In this document: positions 56,195 through 64,000 of the stretch, piece by piece
Position numbering within the stretch: position 1 is the stretch's first letter
Layout: each line of letters opens with the position of its first letter
Assembly (NCBI RefSeq): GCF_029433295.1
Contig: NZ_JAQTHV010000003.1
Location: forward strand, 248,001-312,000
Source of the DNA: Bifidobacterium sp. ESL0784
GTDB lineage: Bacteria > Actinomycetota > Actinomycetes > Actinomycetales > Bifidobacteriaceae
Reading direction: 5' to 3'
DNA length: 64,000 nt
The notes under the pieces: model-generated
What the model saw: only the letters and a program-made list of their open reading frames with translations
What the model was told of the DNA's origin: nothing
Databases searched by the model: none
Translations under genes and position numbers: made by a program

Positions 56195-57465
56195 CAGGCC
56201 TGCTCCTCTTTCCCGTCGCTATCCGCACTCGTAGACCTGGCAGCGTCATCCGCATTACCGGCGAGCGTATCTGCCCTATCGGCGTTATCGGCATTTCCAT
56301 AGCCACCGGTCTCACTGGTGTCGCCGTTCCCTGCCGGATGCGCCTTCAGCCCACCCAACGGCGTCGAAACCGCTGTATCGTAATCCACCGGGTCTTGCGC
56401 AGTACCGAAATCGAGCACGTCACTGTCGCGCGACAATTCGCCAAGGAATCCGTCGATGACCGATGGCTCTCCCGCCAACTCGTAGGTCATGGCACCAATC
56501 GCATAACCGGTGACGGTATCGATGCCCCCGTAAATGAGGTTGGTGGAGACACCGTATTTGGCGATCAATCCCGAGATGTTCTGGCCAGAGGACGGCACGA
56601 CCGAATTGTCCAACTCGTTTTGCGCGTCTTTTTGACGGATGAGGACAGTAACGATCCGGCCGCCCCACTGGCGGCGCATGTCAACGACACGTTCTGCGTC
56701 CGGGATACCGGAAATGGCGGTGGCGATGAAACGCCTGGTAATCTCCTGCTTCGGGGCTGCGAAGACGCTGTAGGCATCGCCACGCTCGACCACACGGCCA
56801 TCGCTCATCACGGCGATCCGGTTAGCGATCTTCTGCACGACATTCATCTGGTGGGTGATGAGCACGATAGTCACTCCCAGCTGACGGTTGATCTGCTGCA
56901 GCAGATCAAGCACCTCCCCCGTGGTCTCAGGGTCAAGCGCGCTGGTCGCCTCGTCCGTCAGAAGGATTTCCGGGTTGGTGGCTAGAGCCCGCGCGATACC
57001 GACACGCTGCTTCTGGCCGCCGGAAAGCTGTGAGGGATATTTGTTCGCGTGTTCCTCAAGACCGACGAATTTCAACAGCTGGCTGACCCGACGCTCCTGA
57101 TAGTCCTTTCGCCAATGGTCAAGCACCAACGGATAGGCAATGTTCTGTGCGACGGTCTTGGTCGAGAATAGATTGAACTGCTGGAAAATCATGCCGATTT
57201 TGCGACGAAGTGGGCGCAATCCGGATTCGTTCAGCCCGGTGAGGTCCTGACCCAAAACGCGAACCGAGCCGGAAGTCGGGCGTTCCAAGGCGTTGATCAT
57301 GCGTACCAGCGTTGATTTGCCTGCACCGGAGTAGCCGATGATGCCGAAAACGTCACCTTTGTTGATGCTCAGTGACACATCGTCGACAGCCCGCATGGGC
57401 TTCTTTTTGTCCTTTGACTTGAATTCCTTGACCACATGGTCGAGCTTGATGATTGCCTCGCTCAT
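56194..57465 (-). CDS. metN: methionine-type ABC transporter ATP-binding protein
   Basis: 423 residues. Walker A GYSGAGKST, signature LSGGQKQRVGIARAL, Walker B ILLTDEATSALD and switch His in LITHQ. A C-terminal NIL domain (about residues 265-350; IAKYGVSTNLIYGGID) is the methionine-sensing ACT-like domain that inhibits transport when methionine is high. After it comes an unusual low-complexity tail of about 70 residues rich in Asp, Ala and Asn-Gly. It lies 125 bases after the first metQ. Confidence 0.96.
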   Translation of the reverse strand: MSEAIIKLDHVVKEFKSKDKKKPMRAVDDVSLSINKGDVFGIIGYSGAGKSTLVRMINALERPTSGSVRVLGQDLTGLNESGLRPLRRKIGMIFQQFNLFSTKTVAQNIAYPLVLDHWRKDYQERRVSQLLKFVGLEEHANKYPSQLSGGQKQRVGIARALATNPEILLTDEATSALDPETTGEVLDLLQQINRQLGVTIVLITHQMNVVQKIANRIAVMSDGRVVERGDAYSVFAAPKQEITRRFIATAISGIPDAERVVDMRRQWGGRIVTVLIRQKDAQNELDNSVVPSSGQNISGLIAKYGVSTNLIYGGIDTVTGYAIGAMTYELAGEPSVIDGFLGELSRDSDVLDFGTAQDPVDYDTAVSTPLGGLKAHPAGNGDTSETGGYGNADNADRADTLAGNADDAARSTSADSDGKEEQA

Positions 57466-57590
57466 ATTCCCGCTTCTTAACGTTCCTGCCTAGGTCGTTG
57501 TCTAAAGTTCTTGCCCGAGTATATACCGAACCGATTGGCGGCGAACACAGGCTGTCAATCGGCCGGGACCATGCTGGACAATGAACAATG

Positions 57591-58607
57591 TCATTGTTGC
57601 GTCTTGGCGTCCTTTTCGACATCCTGCAGGAAGCCTTGCAATTGTTCGGCACTGTATTCGTCCGCCAGCGATGCGCTGTTATCCGATTTCTTCATGATAC
57701 CCGCCGAGACTTTCTTGGAATGGAAAATCTTCACGAGCTTCAGATACGTGGGATTGTTGGCGTCTGCTTTTCGAGCGACGAAAATGTTGATGTAGGGCCT
57801 CGCCTCTTTGGTCTCGGCGCTGTCGTGGTAGATGGCATCACTGGCCTTAAGACCGGCATCCTTGACATAATCGTTGTTGATGACGCCTGCGGAGACCTGT
57901 GGGTCCTTCAACGAATTGGCGACCTGCTCGGCCTTCAGGGGAAGTACTTTCACCTTTGAGGCGGCGGTGTCGATGTCGGACGGAGCAGTGAACGCGGTCC
58001 AGGCGTGCTTGAGCTTGATGAGCCCGGCGGATTTGAGCACGCCGAGCGCGCGGGCCTGGTTGGTCTCGTCATTGGGCACGGGAACCGTGGTGCCGGCAGG
58101 GATGTCTTTGACATCCTTGTATTTGCTGGAATAGATGCCCAGAGGATAAACCGCGACGCCGCCGATGGGCTGCAGGTCCTTGTGATTCTTGACGTTGTAA
58201 TCGGCCAGGTAACGAATGTGCTGGAACTCGTTCAGGTCAAGATCGCCCGAATCGAGCGCCGGGTTTTCGGAAGTATAATCCTGGAAATCCACCAGTTTCA
58301 CGTAGATACCCTGCTTTTGCGCTTCGGCCTTGAAAATCGGCCATTCCGGACTGGTGACACCGACCACGCCAATCTTGATCGGATCGGATTCGCTGCCTTT
58401 CGTTGCAGCCGTTTTCTTACCGACAAATCCCCGATAGCCGAAGAAGGCAAGGACCACAACCAGCACCACGACCACGGCCGCGATGATGACATTACGCGCG
58501 GTGTGATTCACCCTGACCGGTTCCTCCGAGCTTTGGAACCCATCAACCGGCAAAGGTGCTTTCCCACTTGTATCGCCGTCGTTGTGATGATTGTTGGATG
58601 CTGTCAT
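57591..58607 (-). CDS. metQ: MetQ/NlpA-type substrate-binding protein, first copy
   Basis: 338 residues from ATG 58607, preceded by GAGGAG. As in the second copy, a cytoplasmic head with EEPVRVNHTARNV leads to a membrane helix (about 40-62) without a lipobox, then the NlpA domain (PIKIGVVGVTSPEW, LVDFQDYTSENPALDSG). It begins the metQ-metN-metI unit. A TTCGTTATAAC element lies 91 bases upstream. Confidence 0.93.
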   Translation of the reverse strand: MTASNNHHNDGDTSGKAPLPVDGFQSSEEPVRVNHTARNVIIAAVVVVLVVVLAFFGYRGFVGKKTAATKGSESDPIKIGVVGVTSPEWPIFKAEAQKQGIYVKLVDFQDYTSENPALDSGDLDLNEFQHIRYLADYNVKNHKDLQPIGGVAVYPLGIYSSKYKDVKDIPAGTTVPVPNDETNQARALGVLKSAGLIKLKHAWTAFTAPSDIDTAASKVKVLPLKAEQVANSLKDPQVSAGVINNDYVKDAGLKASDAIYHDSAETKEARPYINIFVARKADANNPTYLKLVKIFHSKKVSAGIMKKSDNSASLADEYSAEQLQGFLQDVEKDAKTQQ

Positions 58608-58803
58608 GCTGCTCCTCATTTCGATGGATGTATTGTCGCCACCATACCCGAACTTACGCTCTCGACACAACGCAAAAGCCGGAAAGGCCTATTGACATTC
58701 GTTATAACAAGTACAATATCGGCAGAAAAGCCAACGTTTTGTAAGGCCATGTGTACCACTGTCCACATACCCCTCGTCCTAACACGGTGGGAAAATAAAC
58801 CTT

Positions 58804-59343
58804 ATGACAAATGTAATCATGCATACCACTGAGGGCGATATCGTCCTGAATCTCTTCGACGACAAAGCGCCGGAAACCGTCAAGAACTTCATCGGTCTTT
58901 CCACCGGTGAAAAGGAATGGACCAATCCGGAAACCGGTGAAAAATCGCACGAGCCCTTCTACGACGGACTCACCTTCCACCGCATCATCAAGGATTTCAT
59001 GATCCAGGGCGGTTGCCCGCTCGGAAATGGCACCGGCGGCCCGGGCTATGAATTCGACGACGAGTTCGCCGACGGCCTGAACTTCGACCAGCCGTACAAG
59101 CTCGCCATGGCCAACGCCGGACTGCGTCGCGGACGTGACGGCCAGCCTCACGGAACCAACGGCTCGCAGTTCTTCATCACCACCGTGGCGACCCCGTGGT
59201 TGAACGGCCATCACACCATTTTCGGCGAAGTGGCGGATGACGCCGGCAAGTCCGTGGTCGATCGCCTGCAGAACCTGCCCACGGATGGCAACGACATGCC
59301 GCTGGAACCGGCCGGCATCGTCTCCGTTGAAGTCGTGAAGTAA
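58804..59343 (+). CDS. cyclophilin-type peptidyl-prolyl cis-trans isomerase
   Basis: 179 residues, cytoplasmic (no signal peptide). FHRIIKDFMIQGG and GTNGSQFFITT are the cyclophilin active-site segments, including the catalytic Arg and the Gln/Phe pair. It assists protein folding by prolyl isomerisation. Divergent from metQ; followed by a strong hairpin terminator. Confidence 0.96.
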   Translation: MTNVIMHTTEGDIVLNLFDDKAPETVKNFIGLSTGEKEWTNPETGEKSHEPFYDGLTFHRIIKDFMIQGGCPLGNGTGGPGYEFDDEFADGLNFDQPYKLAMANAGLRRGRDGQPHGTNGSQFFITTVATPWLNGHHTIFGEVADDAGKSVVDRLQNLPTDGNDMPLEPAGIVSVEVVK

Positions 59344-59368
59344 GTTCAGCCATTTAGCAGCTATCACT

Positions 59369-59414
59369 AAGCTCCTTGTCACTGTTAATACAGAGACAAG
59401 GAGCTTCTTCTTTC
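59369..59414 (+). terminator. terminator after the cyclophilin gene
   Basis: AAGCTCCTTGTC...GACAAGGAGCTT, perfect 12-bp arms, 14-base loop, followed by CTTCTTTC. Confidence 0.8.
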
Positions 59415-59417
59415 AAC

Positions 59418-59489
59418 AGGAATTTAAGCGAAAAATCCGACGTTTTCTATGCTTAAATTCCTGACGTCTGTATTCAGCAGAATTTAAGC
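59418..59489. repeat. AATTTAAGC repeat cluster between the cyclophilin and rel genes
   Basis: AGGAATTTAAGC (59418-59429) is inverted as GCTTAAATTCCT (59451-59462), giving a perfect 12-bp stem with a 21-base loop, and GAATTTAAGC recurs directly at 59480-59489. It may act as the rel terminator on the minus strand, or as a protein-binding or small-RNA element. Confidence 0.55.
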
Positions 59490-59512
59490 ACAAAACACGA
59501 ATACTACGGTTA

Positions 59513-61867
59513 CTACATCTTGCGCATGTGCGGAACGGCGGAATCCTTGGCACCGGTCAAGCGGTAGACATCGAAGACGCCGTCGATCTTGCGTACCGCG
59601 CTCAACAGCGTGTTCATGTGCTGCGGATCGGCCATTTCGAAGGAGAACTGGCTCGTGGCCACACGGTCGGAACCGGTGGCGACGGTGGCGCTGATGATAT
59701 TGACACCGTGGTCGGAAAGCACCTGGGTCACATCGGTCAACAGGTGCGGGCGATCGAGCGCCTCCACCTGGATCTTGACCATGAACAGGCCCTTGGTGCT
59801 GGTCCAGGCGACCTCAACGACACGATCGGGCTGCTGCTTCTCAAGATTGAGCATGTTCTGGCAGTCGGTGCGGTGCACCGAGACACCTTCGTTCTTGGTG
59901 ATGAAGCCCACGATCTTGTCACCAGGCACCGGCGTGCAGCAACGGGCCAGCTTGACCCACACGCCTTCCACGCCCTTGACCGAAATGCCGAGCTTATTGG
60001 TATCACGACGGCGTTCGGCGTGCTTCAAGGGCAGCGCCTCTTGCTCAACGTCCTCCTCGACCTCATCCTGGCCGGCGTCCTTGACCAGGCGCGAGATGAC
60101 GTTTTGCGTGGAGATCTGGCCATCGCCGATGGCGGCGAATACGGCGTCGGCGTTGTCGAAATTGAGTTCGTCGGCCACACCGACCAACGCCTGAGGCGTC
60201 AGCAGATTTGAGACCGGCAGACTGCGCTTGCGCATGGAGCGGGTGAGCTCGTCGCGGCCTTCATCGATGGCTTCACTGCGGCGTTCCTTGCTGAACCACT
60301 GGCGAATCTTGTTGCGCGCTTTCGGGCTCTTGACAAAGCTCAGCCAATCGCGCGAAGGTCCTGCGGTTTCGGACTTGGAAGTCAGGATCTCGACGGTGTC
60401 GCCGCTTTCAAGAACGGTGTCGAGGGGAACGAGACGGCCGTTGACACGCGCGCCCATCGTGCGATGGCCTACCTCGGTATGTACGGCATAAGCGAAATCG
60501 ACAGGCGTGGCCTTGGCCGGCAAGGAAACGATCTTGCCTTTCGGCGTGAACACATAGACCTCAGCGCTGCCCAAATCCTCTTTGAGCGAGCCGAGGAATT
60601 CATCGGAATCCGGGGTCTCGCTGGTCCAGTCGGCCAGCTGCTGGATCCATTTGAGGTTGTCGGCCTCGCTTAGGTCCTGGTTCTCTTCGCTTTCGCGTTT
60701 GCGGTCGCCCTTGTCGGGTTCGCTCAACTTGCGTCCGGCCTGACCGTTTTCCTTGTATTTCCAATGCGCTGCAATGCCGAATTCGCTGCGCCGATGCATG
60801 TCCCAGGTGCGAATCTGGATCTCGACGGGCTTGCCGCCGGGGCCGACCACGGTGGTGTGCAGGCTCTGGTACATGTTCATCTTCGGCATGGCGATGTAGT
60901 CCTTGAACCTGCCGGGGATTGGGCTCCAACGGGCATGGACGGCGCCAAGTGCCGCATAGCAGTCCTGAATGGTGTCGACGATGATACGCACGCCGACCAA
61001 ATCGTAAATGTTGGAGAAATCGTGGCCGCGCACGATCATCTTCTGGTAGATCGAGAAATAGTCCTTCGGCCGGCCGGTGACGGTGGCCTTGACGTGCTGC
61101 TTGGCGAGGTCCTCGTTGATCTCCTCGATGATCTGCTTCAGGTAGACGTCGCGCTGGCCGGCGCGACGCGTGACTAGGACGACGATCTCGTTGTAGATCT
61201 TGGGATAGAGGACCTTGAAGCTCAGCTCCTCAAGCTCCGTCTTGATGGCGTTCATACCGAGCCTGTTGGCCAGAGGCGCGTAGACGTCGAGGGTCTCGCG
61301 CGCTTTGCGCTGCGCATTCGAAGGTTTGACATAGCGCCAGGTACGCGCGTTATGAAGGCGATCGGCCAGTTTAACAACGAGCACGCGCACGTCACGGCTC
61401 ATGGCCACCACCATCTTGCGGATGGTTTCGGCCTGCGCCGAATCGCCGACCTCCATGTTGGTGAGTTTGGTGACCCCGTCGACCAGGCCGGTGACGGTGT
61501 CACCGAATTCCGCGCGGCAATCGTCAAGTGTGTAATCGGTATCCTCGACGGTATCATGCAGCAATCCCGCGGCAACGACCAACGAGCCCATGCCAAGGTC
61601 TGCAAGGATCTGGGCCACGGCCAGAGGATGGATGATGTAAGGCTCGCCGGAACGGCGGCGTTGGTTGCGATGCTGCCAGACGGCCCGACGGTAGGCGCGT
61701 TCAAGGATGCTCAGATCCGCATCGGGATGGTGCGCTCGGCATGCGCGAACAATGGGCTGCAACGGGTCGAGAGGATCCGTACTGATCTCGCAGCCCAGCA
61801 TCCTCGCCGAATTGTTATCCGAAACCGTATCGCCCATGCCCGCTCCCATCACCGTATTTGGCTTCAT
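59513..61867 (-). CDS. rel: bifunctional (p)ppGpp synthetase/hydrolase
   Basis: 784 residues. An HD hydrolase domain (HPLAVAQ, LLHDTVEDT) is followed by the synthetase domain (GRPKDYFSIYQKM, then VGVRIIVDT), then TGS (VFTPKGKIVSLP), a zinc-finger-like region (CCTPVPGD) and a C-terminal ACT domain. This is the single actinobacterial Rel enzyme that makes and degrades the stringent-response alarmone. The HD motif is intact, so hydrolase activity is expected. It is 27 bases downstream of dut. Confidence 0.97.
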   Translation of the reverse strand: MKPNTVMGAGMGDTVSDNNSARMLGCEISTDPLDPLQPIVRACRAHHPDADLSILERAYRRAVWQHRNQRRRSGEPYIIHPLAVAQILADLGMGSLVVAAGLLHDTVEDTDYTLDDCRAEFGDTVTGLVDGVTKLTNMEVGDSAQAETIRKMVVAMSRDVRVLVVKLADRLHNARTWRYVKPSNAQRKARETLDVYAPLANRLGMNAIKTELEELSFKVLYPKIYNEIVVLVTRRAGQRDVYLKQIIEEINEDLAKQHVKATVTGRPKDYFSIYQKMIVRGHDFSNIYDLVGVRIIVDTIQDCYAALGAVHARWSPIPGRFKDYIAMPKMNMYQSLHTTVVGPGGKPVEIQIRTWDMHRRSEFGIAAHWKYKENGQAGRKLSEPDKGDRKRESEENQDLSEADNLKWIQQLADWTSETPDSDEFLGSLKEDLGSAEVYVFTPKGKIVSLPAKATPVDFAYAVHTEVGHRTMGARVNGRLVPLDTVLESGDTVEILTSKSETAGPSRDWLSFVKSPKARNKIRQWFSKERRSEAIDEGRDELTRSMRKRSLPVSNLLTPQALVGVADELNFDNADAVFAAIGDGQISTQNVISRLVKDAGQDEVEEDVEQEALPLKHAERRRDTNKLGISVKGVEGVWVKLARCCTPVPGDKIVGFITKNEGVSVHRTDCQNMLNLEKQQPDRVVEVAWTSTKGLFMVKIQVEALDRPHLLTDVTQVLSDHGVNIISATVATGSDRVATSQFSFEMADPQHMNTLLSAVRKIDGVFDVYRLTGAKDSAVPHMRKM

Positions 61868-61894
61868 TCTATCCGATTGAAGGACGGTCTGTCT

Positions 61895-62374
61895 CTATTT
61901 GCTCGCCATCCCGGTCGAACCGAAGCCACGTTCGGCCCGATCGCTGCCCGGCAGCTTCGTCGCCGGCACGAACCGAGCCTCGACGTAACGTTGGATAACC
62001 AGCTGCGCAATGCGGTCGCCGGCGTGCAAAACCGCCGTATGTTCAGGGTCGAGGTTGATCAGCGGCACCTTGATTTCGCCACGGTATCCGGCATCGATGG
62101 TGCCCGGCGCGTTCAAGACCGTAACCCCCATCTTCACGGCCAGCCCGGAACGCGGGTGGACAAGGCCGACATAACCGCAGGGCAGCGCGATCGAAACGCC
62201 TGTCGGCACCAAAGCGCGTTCGAACGGCTTGAGCTCGACGTCGATGGTGGAGGTCAGGTCGGCACCGGCGTCACCCGCGTGGGCGTACCGCAACGCAGGC
62301 ACATTGCCGTCGGCGTCGGCTTTCAGCAGCACCTCGACATTTTCGGGCTCGTTATAGCTTTCGGCATAGGCCAT
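61895..62374 (-). CDS. dut: dUTP diphosphatase
   Basis: 159 residues from ATG 62374. The five trimeric dUTPase motifs are present: AGDAGADL, HPRSGLA, GTIDAGYRGEIKV, GDRIAQLV and the C-terminal RAERGFGSTG. It hydrolyses dUTP to dUMP, keeping uracil out of DNA. The ATG overlaps the DUF4193 stop by one base (TGATG), so the two are coupled. Confidence 0.97.
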   Translation of the reverse strand: MAYAESYNEPENVEVLLKADADGNVPALRYAHAGDAGADLTSTIDVELKPFERALVPTGVSIALPCGYVGLVHPRSGLAVKMGVTVLNAPGTIDAGYRGEIKVPLINLDPEHTAVLHAGDRIAQLVIQRYVEARFVPATKLPGSDRAERGFGSTGMASK

Positions 62375-62664
62375 CAGGCAGCGCACTCCTTGCACACCGG
62401 GCCGTTGGGACCCATGTGGTCAAGCTGGCTGCGGTGCTTGACGAGGAAGCACTCCGAGCAGATGAACTCGTCGCCTTGCATGGGGATGACGGTCACCGAG
62501 GAGTCCTCGTTGCTCAGGTCGGCACCCGGCAGCTCATAATCCTCGGCGATGGCGTTCTCGTCGTCGTCGATGTCCTCGGCGGAATCCCTATTGCTCTTGC
62601 TCAACGCCTGAAGGGATTCCTCGTCCTCGTCCTTGTTACGAGGGGAATCATAATCCTGGGCCAT
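62374..62664 (-). CDS. DUF4193 protein
   Basis: 96 residues, very acidic N-terminal half, and a C-terminal zinc-ribbon-like part with CSEC and CKEC pairs. This matches the actinobacterial DUF4193 family of unknown function, which is often found beside dut and sepH as here. ATG 62664 follows GGAAAG. Confidence 0.92.
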   Translation of the reverse strand: MAQDYDSPRNKDEDEESLQALSKSNRDSAEDIDDDENAIAEDYELPGADLSNEDSSVTVIPMQGDEFICSECFLVKHRSQLDHMGPNGPVCKECAA

Positions 62665-62840
62665 CTCGCATTCCTTTCTTTATTGGTTCACGGTAAGTAT
62701 ACCGATGGCGTCCACGTCAAAATGTCTTTTACGGGCAAAAGGATACACGATTTAGAAAATTCGTAAAGTACGACACGAGGGACATAATGGAATAAGGTAA
62801 AATTTTTGTAGTTTTATTGTTCCAGGAAAGCGGTGCACGC

Positions 62841-64000
62841 ATGTCAATCAGTTCAGTTGCGGATGCTCGGTTCGACCATGTCGACGAAGACGGCGAGCTG
62901 GTGTTCGTTTCGAAGGGATTGAAGTTTCGCATACCGGTGGACGACACGCTGGAACACGCCATTTTGGAGGCACGTCAGATCCTGAGCGAAACCGATGAGG
63001 CAAGCAACCCGGGAATGGCGCAAACCCTACCGATTTCAAGCATTCAGGCACTTATCCGTGCCGGCGCACAACCCGAAAAGGTGGCGGAGAAATATGGGCT
63101 CAGCCAGGCGCTGGTACGACGTTTTTCAGCCGCGGTCGAAACGGAAAAACAATACGCCATCGAGCAGTTCCTCGCGGTTTCCGCGCCCAAAGGCAGCAAG
63201 GTCCATTCCGTCGAAGAACTCATCGCTCGGACCTTGGCGGCCGCTCGTATCGGTATAGAATCGGTTGAGTGGGGCGCGACACGCCGAGGACGGGAACCTT
63301 GGCTGATTACGGCAACATTCAGCACCCAGCGCAATCGCATACGGGCCGAGTGGTCATGGAACATGCACGACAACACGGTCGAATGCCAGAATGCGGCCGC
63401 GCAAATATTGCTGGGTGAGGGTGAATCGGCTCGGACCTCCGATGAATCCAATGACGCAGCGCAGGAGACTCCGGCTCAAAACAGCGGTTCAGAGCAAGCG
63501 CAGGAAAACATCAGGGAATCGTCTGCAAGCGCGGCGCAAACATCCTTGGGCGGTGGCAATGATGCGATAGCCACTGCCGAATTCTCGACAAGTCAGGCCC
63601 TGCCCGGCGACTCCGTACGTTCCGCGCGCATCGCCAGCACCGTAGCCTCGATGCAGGAAACGACGGAAAACGATGCATCCCCGACGACCGGTTCCCGGAC
63701 CGCAACCGATTATGGCCATACGGAACAGGAAAACCTAGGCAGCGCCGGTTCGGTATCGTTGCCATATCCTGCACCGACCGCCAATCCTCAGCCCTCTTCA
63801 ACAAATCCTTCAGCATCTGCTTCCGTCTCAGACGAAACCGTGCCGGTCGACGCCCTGTCTTTGCCGTTACCCAATCGGACACCTACGGCGCAACCTGAAA
63901 TGTTTACCCCGTTCAGCAACGGTTCCGAGCAGCAGGCAGAGAACAACGATGCCGCTATCTCCTCCACCGATAATGCGCGGGAAGGCAACCAGGAGACGAA
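62841..64000 (+). CDS. sepH: septation protein SepH, truncated by the window end
   Basis: About 386 residues are visible. The N-terminal DUF3071 domain begins with VADARFDHVDEDGELVF, followed by a helix-turn-helix-like part (ISSIQALIRAGAQPEKVAEK, VRRFSAAV), then a long Ser/Ala/Glu/Thr-rich disordered region typical of the middle of SepH. Known SepH stimulates FtsZ filament assembly in actinobacterial division. The frame is open to the edge. ATG 62841 follows CCAGGAAAG. Confidence 0.92.
   Translation, partial: MSISSVADARFDHVDEDGELVFVSKGLKFRIPVDDTLEHAILEARQILSETDEASNPGMAQTLPISSIQALIRAGAQPEKVAEKYGLSQALVRRFSAAVETEKQYAIEQFLAVSAPKGSKVHSVEELIARTLAAARIGIESVEWGATRRGREPWLITATFSTQRNRIRAEWSWNMHDNTVECQNAAAQILLGEGESARTSDESNDAAQETPAQNSGSEQAQENIRESSASAAQTSLGGGNDAIATAEFSTSQALPGDSVRSARIASTVASMQETTENDASPTTGSRTATDYGHTEQENLGSAGSVSLPYPAPTANPQPSSTNPSASASVSDETVPVDALSLPLPNRTPTAQPEMFTPFSNGSEQQAENNDAAISSTDNAREGNQET

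Noticed and set aside
58690-58720. Promoter TTGACA...TACAAT upstream of the cyclophilin gene
   Set aside because: The spacing between the two boxes is only 14 bases, too short for a normal promoter, so I did not list it as one.
1-64000. CRISPR array, integrase, phage or IS genes
   Set aside because: None seen: no regularly spaced repeats and no transposase, integrase or phage structural motifs in any frame read.

Overview
The window is a high-GC actinobacterial chromosome segment. Gene content points to the Bifidobacteriaceae, most likely Bifidobacterium or a close relative. The evidence is a pyruvate formate-lyase/activase pair, purE-purK, a DUF4193-dut-rel block beside sepH, an actinobacterial translational T-box in front of ileS, and membrane-anchored MetQ-type binding proteins. 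I do not assign a species. No rRNA, transposase, CRISPR array or phage gene was seen. One tRNA (Arg, anticodon TCT) is present.

Layout. 1-5.7 kb: cell-envelope genes (a cut LtaS-like sulfatase, a membrane esterase, an MprF-like lysyltransferase). 5.8-8.9 kb: Fur-family regulator, purK, purE, yhbY. 9.1-14.8 kb: gldA, tRNA-Arg, a two-component system and a convergent ABC exporter pair. 14.95-17 kb: a decayed hicAB module and a Schlafen-like regulator lacking its usual N-terminus. 17-27.6 kb: SLC13-type permease, dnaG, dgt, an NCS1 permease with a cysteine hydrolase, alr, a GNAT acetyltransferase and luxS. 27.6-30.3 kb: a strongly AT-rich block with three overlapping unrecognised genes (plus a doubtful small frame) lying directly upstream of luxS. 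30.4-37 kb: four tandem membrane-anchored DsbA-like paralogues, the last a pseudogene, interrupted by a TraX-family gene. 37-40.8 kb: ileS with its T-box. 40.9-46.5 kb: a second AT-rich block that looks like a defence island, with a 1167-residue SIR2 protein, a PIN/AbrB toxin-antitoxin pair under an 18-bp palindrome, and a coiled-coil protein with a PD-(D/E)XK-like nuclease signature. 46.6-50.4 kb: pflA and pflB. 50.4-58.6 kb: small conserved proteins, nadE, an M20 amidohydrolase and a methionine-type ABC system (metQ-metN-metI plus a second metQ). 58.8-64 kb: cyclophilin, rel, dut, DUF4193 and sepH (cut by the window end).

How the parts fit. gldA and pflB share a CRP/GlxR-type operator (TGTGA-N2-TA-N2-TCACA), suggesting joint control of glycerol/three-carbon redox metabolism and mixed-acid fermentation. 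The two AT-rich blocks are the best candidates for horizontally acquired, possibly anti-phage, functions. The first is the least explained: three translationally coupled genes with no family I recognise. All assignments come from reading motifs by eye; no database search was run.
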